From Lactarius indigo (taxonomy: Eukaryota; Basidiomycota; Agaricomycetes; Russulales; Russulaceae), in contig JAFKAC010000119.1 in assembly GCA_025766275.1 (NCBI GenBank), forward strand, positions 62,001 to 126,000: a DNA stretch of 64,000 nucleotides, given 5' to 3'. The notes beneath the pieces were generated by a model that saw nothing but the letters and a program-made list of their open reading frames with translations, was not told the DNA's origin and searched no databases. A program made the position numbers and the translations under genes. Below, piece by piece: positions 1 through 9,133 of the stretch. Each line of letters begins with the position of its first letter. The stretch's first letter is position 1.

Positions 1-1517
1 GTCTGCTGGGCCGAAGCCCAGCTCGTCGTCAGCCGCCTCTTCGTGATGAGTGCGGCGGGGAATGGCGGCGGGGGTGTTGGGGCCGAGGGAGGGTGGTGGT
101 GGCTTGCATAGCCGGCGCTCGCTGCAGACGGGGTGTGGGCGTCGTCCTTGCGTAGTGTGGTGGTAGATCCTTGAGGGGCCCGTTAAAAGAAAACAAAAAA
201 GAAAAAAAAAAACGTACCGTCGGCTGCATCTTGCGTTGGCCGTGGGAGTGGAGGCCACACTGACCAGACTGGGATAGCGGTGGTGTGAACGGGTACAGTG
301 GCCTGGATATCAGCGTGGTGAGAGACAAGGGGAAAAAAAAAAACACTTACTGTATCCAAGATGCAGGAGGGAGGTGACGTGGCGACGCGGCGAGTGTGGC
401 GACTTAGAAAAAATTCGTCAAGCGGAGGTATAATCTGTGGCATGGAAAGGTGTGTCATTGTGACGCGTGTGAACATGTGCTCACTCCATTTCCTCTCAAC
501 GCTCCCCCACGGGGGGGTTTTTTTTCTTCTCTTCCCACCACGCACGCGGACCACCTCCACAGCCTACGCAAGAGGAAAGACGTGGTTGAGGAAGAGCTGG
601 ACTTCGGCCCAATGCTTAGATATGTTTTTTTTTTTTTTTTTTTCTTTTTCCGCTTGCAGGACCCTCCGTGACCACCACGGCCGTGGCTGCACCGGCCTCA
701 TTGCCACCCCCGATGTGGCACGCAATGCCCCGACCACCAACCCGCCACCACGCCGCCACGACCTGGGGCCCAAGACCCCGCCTCCTCCAACTTAACACCA
801 CGCCGCCCCCTTATGGCACGCAAGACCCCGCTGCCGTCGCCGCTGGCCTTCACGCCACGCCAGTGCGGTGTGCAGGACCTCGCCACCACTGACCCAGCGC
901 ACCACCCCAGCGCGCCCACCACCACCGGCGCCACGACCCCAACACGCCACGCAAGAGCCCACCACGCGCCGTCAAGACCCGCCACCGCCGACCCAGCGCG
1001 CCACCCCAGCGCGCCAACCACCACCGGCGCCACGCCCCCAGCACGCCACGCAAGAGCCCACCACATGCCGTCAAGACCCCGCCACTGCCGACCTGCCACG
1101 CCGCCTCATCACGGCATGCAAGGCCCGCCACGTGGCTTCAAGACCCCGGCGCAACCATTCACACCACGCAAGACCCCCACCTGCCACCATGCTTCCCTCA
1201 CATTAATTAGATTGTAGCACATGTACCTTATTTAGTCAAAAATATATGATTGTTTTGTGAATGCAGCCACAGTTGAGTAAATTGCACTGAAATGCATTGC
1301 TGGATGTGATGTAAATTTGGACTTGGACACATTCATCCAAGACACACTAAACATGTGTTCATTTATGCAGATATTTGGTAATATTTCACAACATCTAACT
1401 AGATATTAGAGGGGAGGTCTTTATCTTGTCAAAATTTCACAACTTTTGAAAGATCATAGCAATTATTCACATATTACCATTTTTCTAAAATTTGCTAAAG
1501 TTTTTAAAAAATTTTAG
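1..1517. other. Low-complexity, gene-poor stretch
   Basis: No supported gene. The first 650 bases carry several poly-A/T tracts. Positions 660-1180 are strongly C-rich on the plus strand and built from diverged copies of words such as CCACGCC and GCAAGACCC. All frames there are open only because of this composition. Positions 1200-1517 turn AT-rich and end in a polypyrimidine stretch and TTTTAG, a likely splice acceptor for the gene that follows. The first exon of that gene may lie here but I could not identify it. Confidence 0.6.
891..1088. repeat. Tandem 99-bp minisatellite, two copies
   Basis: Two adjacent copies of about 99 bp start with GACCCAGCGC at 891 and 990. A decayed further start occurs near 1090. 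The period is a multiple of three, so one plus-strand frame reads a 33-residue Pro/Thr/His/Ala-rich repeat. No start context, splice structure or family match supports translation, so I call it a repeat only. Confidence 0.7.
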
Positions 1518-3441
1518 GATACCGTTTTTCCTAATGTGGACAACAGCACGGTGGATGGCAGTGTCGTGGTTAGTCCAGTACCGCCAACGATTGAGGTCGA
1601 TCTCACCTCTGAGAGTGCATTGAATGAGCTTCGGGATGGGTCTCAGGATGGTGATGATGATATCAGGGACTTCGCACCAAAGGGATATGCGGCCAGGAAG
1701 AGAGCCGAGGTGAGTCACCCCTGTGACTGCATGCTCTGGAAAGTGACATGTGACCGCTGACCAACAACCGTGACCCACAGACCGCGAGGCTTGCATCTAT
1801 GAGGTCTGATGTCAACGCTGCACGTACTACCGTCCCTCGCACTACCTCGTCTGAGTCGGAGGTACAGTCTGCTGTAAGGGTGTAAGTATCACTCAGTCTT
1901 ATGCAGGCGTCAAATACTAAAGGCCATCCCTTGCCACTGTACCCAGGAATGCCCAAGCCCGGCCCCTCAAGCAGTGCCACGCTGTCCTACTGGAGGGGCT
2001 CAACACCAATTGGAAAGAGAAGATACCGCAAAGTAAGTCAAATCTTATTATGTAGCACAGTGTCGTTGATGAAATTTCCAGACTCTCGTAGCACCAATGG
2101 CTTCATCTCAGGGGACTGTCGTCGCGACAAGCCCAATGAAGCCCTGGAACGCACCAAGGTCAGTAGGAGCATGACTCCACCAGTGCTTATGGTCGATCGA
2201 TCGAGCACACAAGGTGCCAGTGGTTCACTTCAGTCACTGGTACGCGCCAAGGCCAGCAAGAGCATGGCCCCGCTGGTGTCAACAGTCGGTCTATCATTGG
2301 CACGACCTGGTTCACTTCCAGAGCAGGTATGTTATTGTAAATTGACATTGTATGGATATATTCTAATAAAGATGAGAGATGGGGATGCAACTAAAACGGG
2401 CCGCTGACACGTTGAGTACAGGGGGTGATGCCCAGCCGCTGGAGGGGGACCGGAAGCGTCCACGCAAGCAGAGGTACACGGTTTCCGACCTTCTGATTCC
2501 CAGAAATAGCAGATTCATTCAAATCTGGCGGAAGATCTTCGTTCCTTCACTGATTGCTTGGGCGGGAACCCAAGAAGACCCATTTGGCACAAATTGCCAA
2601 ATGGAAGGTGAAATCATGAACATATGGAAGCGTGTGTTCCCTTCCATTGCGCTAGCTCAAAGCACTTGCGAATTTGAGATTGTGCTGAATGTGGTAAGTC
2701 AATCCAAGTCTATGGAATCAGCGTGTCGAGTCAAACAATTGTCTAGTGTGAAAATGTGCTCAATAACTGGCGCAGCGATATCAGAAAAGCTGGCTACCAC
2801 GCAATCAACGAGTTGTGGGATGGAGACACTGAGTCATTCGCCTCAGCGGAGGATCGTGCAGAATACGTCTCAGACGCTTTGATGGGTTTGCGTTTTGTGT
2901 ATAAGAATCTGGACGAAATGGTAGGTTAATTCCTCACACAGTCAGGGTCAATCCTAACACTTGTTGTCACTAGAGTGGGCGTGGGCCATTCTGTTCGGAT
3001 CTCATCTCAAAGGTGTACACGAAGCATCTTTGGAAAATCTCACAAGAGGGGAAGGATTGCCATCAGATCGGCGGGCTTGCTCTGGCAACAGTCGCAGTAT
3101 GTCAACCTTTTGTACCTGCCCGGCCTGAAACCTCACACATTTAGGTCGAACGTGGAATGACATTTTTCAAGACTGGCATAGATAGTAACAAGGTCAGCGG
3201 CAACAACGATGGCAAAAAAGGGGCCATCCGCAATGGGTTCACAGATGCCCTCTGGGGAAAGAGGGCACGCAAACTCGTGAAGTCGACTCAACGACTCAAG
3301 GAAGCTAACTGGGCCCAAATTCAGGAGCACGTCTCGATATATTTACAAGCAACAGACCACGACCTCGATGAAGAAAATGGAGAGTCTGGTGGTGCGGATG
3401 TCAATGCAATTGGTCTGCATGCCCAGATAGAAATTGATTAG
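1518..3441 (+). CDS. Orphan basidiomycete protein, 5' end unresolved
   Basis: This is a multi-exon gene. Exon-like segments are 1518-1709, 1781-1881, one starting after the acceptor near 1948, the region 2379-2693, about 2749-2919, 2974-3094 and about 3145-3441, with GT-AG junctions. The C-terminal half reads IFVPSLIAWAGTQEDPF, then GGLALATVAVERGMTFFKTG, then an Ala/Asn-Trp segment and an acidic tail. That pattern resembles a large family of uncharacterised Agaricomycete proteins, often found near transposons; no function is known. The N-terminal half is acidic and Ser/Thr-rich. The start codon and first exon are not visible, and the middle joins (2030-2380) are uncertain. It may be a decaying copy. 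Confidence 0.55.
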
Positions 3442-4046
3442 TGAGTCCACAAGTTGCCAACCCAATTTGCCCCCAAACTTATACGACTAGACTGCAAAAA
3501 TAGATTCGGTCGTGAACAGGTATCAGAAAGGCGCGTACACATTATATAGAGTGTACGCCCAGCACACAATTTGATCAATTTCCATTTCTTGTCTGCATTA
3601 GTGTCTGTGTGTGGTGTGTGGCGGCGCGTGCGGCCCTCGGGCGACTTCTCCCGGGGCCGGCCCTCTCAGTTGAAGTGGAGGAACGTAGCCTCCCACATGT
3701 CCTCCTTGAGGTGGGTAGTAGGTAAAGCGGCGCCCATGCCGCGCAAACAAGAGATCGTCATGCTGTGGCACAGGGCACATCCCTAACCCTGATAAAACTG
3801 CGTGCTGGAGATGGGGTGGTTTAAGGAGATCAGAGCGACGATGGCACCGGACGGGAAGTGATACCAACCCTGTGTATAGATAGTATTATAGAGAATTCCG
3901 AAATTCAGAATTTTTGCTGAACATCCCACGTGTTTCATGGAACAGTGCTGGCATTACTAGCTCTAGTAGGAGGCACTAGAGCCAAGAGAACGAGTACTAC
4001 CGATGAGCGGTACTAGAATAAGAGATAAGAACTAGGTCTAGGTGGA
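3442..4046. other. Intergenic, CTAG-rich towards the end
   Basis: No gene is supported; the open frames near 3570-3870 look like shadows. From about 3950 the sequence becomes rich in CTAG words, the start of the repeat region into which the Harbinger element is inserted. TTACTAGC near 3954 has an inverted match GCTAGTAA near 8545, beyond the Harbinger element. The CTAG-rich DNA may therefore be an older miniature element split by the insertion. Confidence 0.4.
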
Positions 4047-4235
4047 TACTAGACCTAGGCACCTATCTAGGTACGAAATTGCAAAACTATATCTAGAAAT
4101 CGGTACCTAGTACCAGCAAACCTCCCATGCAACAGATCAATACTAGACCTAGGCAACTATCTAGGTACAAAAGTGCGGAACTATATCTAGGAGGCGGTAC
4201 CTAGTACCAGCAAAACTTGCCATGCAACAGATCAA
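4047..4235. repeat. Two tandem CTAG-rich 94/95-bp repeats
   Basis: Copy one (4047-4140) and copy two (4141-4235) both begin TACTAGACCTAGG and end CATGCAACAGATCAA, with scattered differences. Each copy contains the small palindromes CCTAGG and GGTACC and several CTAG words. A third copy starts (AACTAGACCGC) but breaks off just before the left end of the Harbinger element. Confidence 0.85.
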
Positions 4236-4267
4236 AACTAGACCGCTAGTGGTACTAGCGACACTAG

Positions 4268-4283
4268 GAGCCCGTCCGGTGCA
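4268..4283 (+). repeat. Left terminal inverted repeat
   Basis: GAGCCCGTCCGGTGCA, an exact inverted match to 8515-8530. The flanking triplet is TAG (4265-4267). Confidence 0.9.
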
Positions 4284-4552
4284 AAGTCGCACCTCAGAAA
4301 TGGCTGCTCGCTACCTCTGTCTGACGAGTGGGATAAATCAGTCGGGTCCAGCAATTAAAAAAAAAAGTCGGACCGCCAAACGCACCTCTCGGTCGCAACA
4401 GGCAAATACATTTTTTATTTTTGTAACACGTGAGGTGTGACATTTGTAAGCGACGCGCTCGTATCAATAGTATCAAGACAGCAATCGGGAGTTGCTGATT
4501 GTGTACCCAAAATGGTAGTGTGCATACATATGCCCCTTGGCCCACCCTCAGA

Positions 4553-5876
4553 ATGACGCCTGTGGAAGAATTTGTCATTCACATGGTCAGCATTGTGACC
4601 CTGGCTGGCTATCTGATCATTTCTGCGGCCGCAGATTCGGTCTTGTTGTATTCAGAACGGTTCAATCGTACACCCGTCCACACTTCCCAGCTATCTGGTC
4701 AGCAGTGGCTGGATGAACTTGTAAGCGGACACGACCAGAGATTCTATAACGAGATTGGTCTCCATAAGCACGTCTTCCGGAAGCTTGTCGTCGTCCTCGG
4801 GAGGGATGCCAGCCTGGTCCATACTCAGCACGTGTTAGCTGAGGAACAGCTAGCCATTTTCCTGCACTACGTACATCAGGGTTTATCCAATCGTGCACTC
4901 CAGGAGCGGTTTCAGAGGAGCGTGGACACCATCACCAAGTGCGATTATCATATTTCCATTTGTGTAGATTGCAAATTAACCGCTCACTAAGGTGTATTCA
5001 CCGCGTACTAGAAGCGCTTACATTGGACAAGGTCTACGGTGCCTATGTGAAGCTTCCGACGGGCTCTTTCCCAATCCCAGATGAGATCAGGGACTCACTG
5101 GACTTCTTCCCCTATTTCAAGGACTGTATTGGTGCACTGGATGGTTCGCATGTCCCTGCCTTTGTCCCTGAGGCAATGCGCACCAGGTTCCGGGACCGGA
5201 AAGGTCAAGTATCACAAAATGTACTCGCCGTGTGCTCCCTGAATATGGAATTCCTTTATGTATTGCCCAGGTGGGAAGGCAGCGCGGCGGATAGCCGTGT
5301 CTTTGATGATGCCAGGAACTCGGATTTTGTGATACCCAAGGGGCGCTATTACCTAGCCGATGCTGGGTATGCTAACTCCGACGATTTGCTGGTTCCGTAT
5401 CGCGCAGTGAGGTATCATTTGAAGGAATGGGGATCAGGCACCAACAGGTATGTCGGGTTACCGATTATATGCCGCCCTGGACCGAGAGTACCCCCCTTAG
5501 ACCACAAAACTACAAAGAGCTTTTTAACTACAGGCATGCACGGCTTCGGAACGTCATAGAGCGTATATTTGGGGTCATCAAGCGGCGCTTCAAGGTTCTA
5601 GTTGTCGCACAGGAGTACTCCTTTGAGATGCAATCAAAATTAATCAGCGGACTGGCCGTGTTGCATAATTTCATCCATGTATACGACCCAAGCGACATAC
5701 CCGATGACCCCGAAGATGAAATTACTCAGGATGACCTCAATCATTCGCTAAGCAGAGATCATGCTGTCGGCCCCGAGGAGTGGGCTAGAGCAGCTAAGCG
5801 CAGAGACAAGATCGCTCAAGAAATGTGGGCAGATTATGGGCGCAGAGGGCAGTTTGGGAGGCAGCGTCGCCTTTAA
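4553..5876 (+). CDS. PIF/Harbinger DDE transposase
   Basis: Encodes a 405-aa HARBI1-type nuclease that would cut and rejoin the element ends. Exons are 4553-4938, 4992-5447 and 5501-5876; both introns are 53 nt with GT-AG ends, and phases close exactly. Visible family signs are VKLP near residue 150, then the catalytic triad: D179 in ALDGSHVPAF, D252 in LADAGYAN and E301 in RNVIERIFG, followed by KRRF. The WEGSAADSRVF motif before the second Asp is also typical. The N-terminal third carries the usual helical region (FLHYVHQG). There is no internal stop, so the protein looks intact. The first ATG in frame at 4553 was used; a longer TTG-initiated frame was ignored. Confidence 0.92.
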
Positions 5877-6103
5877 TCAAGTACTGTATACTATTACATG
5901 ATACCTAATTGCATTACATGCTGGCATTGTGCGCGTGCTGTGCGAGGCGGGGTAGTCGAGGAGGTAGTGTAATGTGGATGTTAGATCGCTTCAGCCGCCG
6001 TGTCGGTTCCCGCACATATCCAAATATGGAATATATTGATTCGCGTCTTTGCCAGTCGCGTCGCGTCGCGTCATCCACTCTCAGTTCCTCCCTGCACAGA
6101 CAC

Positions 6104-7505
6104 ATGACCACAGCTGCAGGATTTACAATGAAGAAGGACAAGAACAACTCAGACAAGAATAGTTCGAAGTGGACCGATCCCGATGATGCCATCCTGGTGC
6201 ACACGTTGACTCAAGAGAAGGCGAACTCGAATTGGGGTGACAACAACCCAAAGAAGACCACATGGACTGTGTGCAAACTGGCACTGAAGGGGAGCGAGAA
6301 AGTATCTGGGGGAAAGCCCAAGGACGTCGTCGCCATCAAGAATCGATGGCAGAAGGTGAGTCCTTTTTTTAGGTCTATATATGCGCGTTAATAATACATT
6401 CTCAGCTCAAACAAGAGTATGACACGGTCAAAGAGCTCAGAAAGCTCTCAGGATTTGGGTGGGACCCCGTGAAGAAGTGCGTCACGGCGTCTCTGGATGT
6501 CTGGACAGAGTACTGCAAGGTAAGTGCGACTATCGTGTAAGTCAAATAGCCCTCATCCGTCTACAGAAACACCCCAAGGCTGGTCCTTTCCGCAAAAAGG
6601 GTTTCCCCCTCTTCGACGAAATTGGGGACCTCATTGACAGCACGTGCGCCATGGGAGAATTTGCCTTCCGAGGGGGTCAGTCCGCCGGCCCCTCGCACAC
6701 ACGACACTCATCTGTGTCGTCCACACCCCCACCGGACAATAGCATCTTTGCGATTGACCCCGACCTCCTCGATATATCCCGCGACATGAACAGTTCCAGA
6801 GACTAGAACAACTCCTGGGGCGACGAAGGAGTCTCAGGGGATGAGACCCCTGCAGAGGTATCATTGTACTGTCCCATGCCAGGACTCCGCTGAAGTTGCA
6901 GTTGCGCATAGATAAATCCCCTTGGCCCATCAAAATCGGCGTCGAAGAGGCCGCTCTTCAACTTGGGCCCAGAAGATGAGGGCGGCAAGGTATTTGGTGA
7001 GGTAAGCAAATATATTCCATTGTTACTCATGATGTCAAGCACTATACTACAGGAGGATGACAAAGAAAAGGTCACAGCACAGGCCGAGAAGCGCAAGCGT
7101 GCCAAGAGCGTAGGGGCTACAACTGGGAGTGAGCGCCGCAATGTGCGGCGCGTTTCGGCTGGTGAGGGGATGAACAGTGTGGCAGGTTCAATGACCTGCG
7201 CCGCCACCACTTTGGCCAACGCCATGGCGATGGCCGTCTCAAATATACGCCAACCAACAGCTGATCAGGTTCTACCTGCGAATGTCACCCCAAGCGGAAA
7301 TCTCTCATTTGCCATAGCATTGATGGAGGCAAACGAGGGGTTCTCGGAAGACGACATTGCCACCGCCACGGAATGTATGACAGCAGATCCAAACATCGCA
7401 ACGTCCTACACGTCCCTCACCAGCCGCAAGGCACGCTCGAAGCTCATTCAGAGCACAATGGAGAAGTTCCACGTTCGCACTCGCGCTTGCGACGACTCTC
7501 CTTGA
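6104..7505 (+). pseudogene. Myb/SANT-like Harbinger accessory gene with premature stop
   Basis: This is the second gene of the Harbinger element; in this superfamily its product binds the ends and helps the transposase. Exons are 6104-6355, 6406-6519, 6567-6857, 6912-7001 and 7053-7505, all GT-AG, and every phase closes. The N-terminal Myb/SANT-like domain begins SKWTDPDDAILVHTL and continues through KNRWQKLKQEYD and SGFGWDP. One in-frame TAG at 6804-6806 is the only interruption; the frame runs on after it (NNSWGDEGVSGDE) into a C-terminal region with EGFSEDDIATATE and ASYTSLTSRKARSKL. As it stands, translation gives about 201 residues: the DNA-binding domain without the C-terminus. A second possible start is ATG 6128. 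Confidence 0.75.
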
Positions 7506-7547
7506 TACAACTTCCATACCCATACCGTAGCATAAAGATTCTCAAGA

Positions 7548-8252
7548 TGTGTATTGTAGCATAATTGTAGACAAAGCCTGGCTCAAAGCCTTCAAATACA
7601 TGAATTCTTTGATACAAGAGCTCAGGCGTTTGATGAACAGCACAAATAGAGAGCATACTCACAGTGACAAGAAGACTGTGGTGAGATATGCAGAGAGTGC
7701 TTGAAGCAGCAACAGGGGGTCAGGCAAGAGAAGCAAGAGTGTCTGGCACACAAGCAGTGAGAACTGATGTTGTTACATTGGAGAGGAGAGAGCTTACCTG
7801 GCACACAAGCAGTGAGAACTGATGTGGACCAGGAGCGTACATGGTACTCTACTTATACACTTTCAGGTAGTGACACTGTACAAGGGATGTGACACTAAGT
7901 CACGCAGTACAAGGAAGTATTGTTCTACAAACGGACAAAGGAGTGGACGTTCTGAGAACAAGGAAAGAAAGAATAAGGAGAGTCCAGAAGCAAATGATAT
8001 CATAGTGACATCATAATAAAGATAAAGCTAAGTACGGAACAAAGGAAAGTACAAAGGCGTTATACAACGCAGAGTCCGGATGTATGATGTCATTAGAAGT
8101 ACAGTGATGTCATATGTGACGCAATGATAAGTCCAGATTGTACAGATCAAACAGTATCTAATCTACAAGTCCTGTATATCTAATCTAAAGCAGTCCATGC
8201 TGCAAGTCCGGTCCGTACGAGCCGCTAAGTGCGCAGGGGTCACTTATCAACA
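7548..8252 (-). mobile_element. Probable solo LTR or LTR fragment
   Basis: Read on the minus strand, this piece begins TGTTGATAAGTGACCCC near 8252, has a TATAAGTAG box at 7850-7858 and ends ...GCTACAATACACA near 7548. It also carries CAG|GTAAGC, a splice-donor-like site, downstream of the TATA box. TG...CA ends, about 700 bp length and a central promoter suggest a retrotransposon LTR inside the Harbinger element. I could not find a matching 5-bp target duplication, so boundaries are uncertain and it could be native transposon DNA. Confidence 0.45.
7743..7825. repeat. 28-bp direct repeat, 55-bp offset
   Basis: The same 28 bases occur at 7743-7770 and 7798-7825; each begins CTGGCACACAAGCAG and ends GTGAGAACTGATGT. 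The spacer includes the splice-donor-like sequence of the LTR-like segment. This is a local tandem duplication. Confidence 0.85.
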
Positions 8253-8354
8253 GCGTTCAGCGCTTCAGCGATGATATAAGCGTGATTTGTCATGGAAATT
8301 ATATAATGTATGGTCACAGTCACATCCCGACCGAGCCAGTCGAGCCCGACAACG

Positions 8355-8384
8355 AAAAAAAACGGGTCCATACCCGTTTTTTTT
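8355..8384. other. Perfect hairpin with A- and T-tracts
   Basis: Thirteen paired bases (eight A then CGGGT) enclose a CCAT loop and return as ACCCG then eight T. It lies about 150 bp inside the right end of the Harbinger element. Read on either strand it resembles an RNA-polymerase stop or a foldback. Confidence 0.7.
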
Positions 8385-8514
8385 TTTGGCAGGGCGGTCG
8401 GGCGCGACCTTGCCGCGGTCAGGTGCGACAAACTGCACCGAACGGTCATGTTGCGGGGACCAACAAATAAAAAACAAATCTTTTTTTTTGGCTGATGCCG
8501 GGCCCGACAAACCG

Positions 8515-8530
8515 TGCACCGGACGGGCTC
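8515..8530 (-). repeat. Right terminal inverted repeat
   Basis: TGCACCGGACGGGCTC, the reverse complement of 4268-4283, directly followed by TAG. Confidence 0.9.
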
Positions 8531-9049
8531 TAGATCTAGTCTCGCTAGTAACACCTTAGTTTTGCTGATGTAGGTGCCGAATCGAGGCCATTCCGACTCA
8601 CACTGGTCACACAGCTATTACGGGGCGAGAAAATTTGGTACCTGCCGCCTCATAGTAGGCCTCGTCCGTTCCCTCACGGACTAGGTTCTCACTTCTAAGC
8701 CTGCATCCCTTCCTCACTTCACCTCAAAACTATAGTTATCATCGATTTCCTAGTTACTGCGTCGCTGGCGACTCTTGTCGTCCCGTTGGCGCACTGACTT
8801 GGAAGCTTGATCGACACTAGTGGCGTCTAATAAGACGCGTGCTGTCTTGTGTGCTGTCATCATGCCGAAGGCCTGCTAAAAGTTTCCATTGAACGTCAAT
8901 CGTGCTACGTCTTTGTCACAATTTGCGAGTTATCGCCGTCTTTCCCGCACCTGCTAGCGCAAACGCGTGCTAAATTACCAACTACATGGCGACCACTGCC
9001 AATCACTTCGGGCGTTTCCTACTTGTGCGGGCCTCACTTTTCTTTTTGG
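8531..9049. other. Upstream region of the metalloprotease gene
   Basis: The first 20 bases belong to the palindromic target site of the Harbinger element. The rest shows no gene and is the presumed promoter of the secreted protease. Confidence 0.5.
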
Positions 9050-9057
9050 TATAAATA
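9050..9057 (+). promoter_or_regulatory. TATA box of the metalloprotease gene
   Basis: TATAAATA lies 77 bases before the ATG at 9134, a usual spacing for a fungal TATA promoter with a short leader. Confidence 0.6.
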
Positions 9058-9133
9058 CCCTATTCAGCGCATGCAGCTCTTCAACGAGCCCTTTGCTGCG
9101 TTGCACTGGCTACCTCCTCGACCGACACTAACC

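Larger units (their letters stand above)
4268..8530 (+). mobile_element. PIF/Harbinger DNA transposon, two genes
   Basis: The element is bounded by exact 16-bp inverted repeats (GAGCCCGTCCGGTGCA) and flanked by TAG on both sides. That fits the 3-bp target duplications of the PIF/Harbinger superfamily. Just inside the ends a second inverted word, GTCGCACCT, occurs at 4286-4294 and in reverse at 8421-8429. It carries the two genes typical of the superfamily in the same orientation: a DDE transposase (4553-5876) and a Myb/SANT-like protein (6104-7505). In known Harbinger elements both proteins are needed for transposition. Here the second gene has an in-frame stop and LTR-like DNA sits between it and the right end. 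The element is probably recent but no longer fully autonomous. Confidence 0.88.

Noticed and set aside
813..1217. Pro/Thr/His-rich open frame as a protein gene
   Set aside because: The frame is open in several phases because of composition; no intron, start context or family support.
3571..3867. Short frames on both strands after the orphan gene
   Set aside because: They share the same GC-rich stretch, have no homology signs and no plausible exons.
4047..4235. Regular repeats that could suggest a CRISPR-like array
   Set aside because: There are only two adjacent copies with no spacers, in a eukaryotic genome; it is a tandem duplication.
4499..4552. Upstream extension of the transposase from a TTG
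   Set aside because: Non-ATG start; the first in-frame ATG at 4553 gives a full-length family member.
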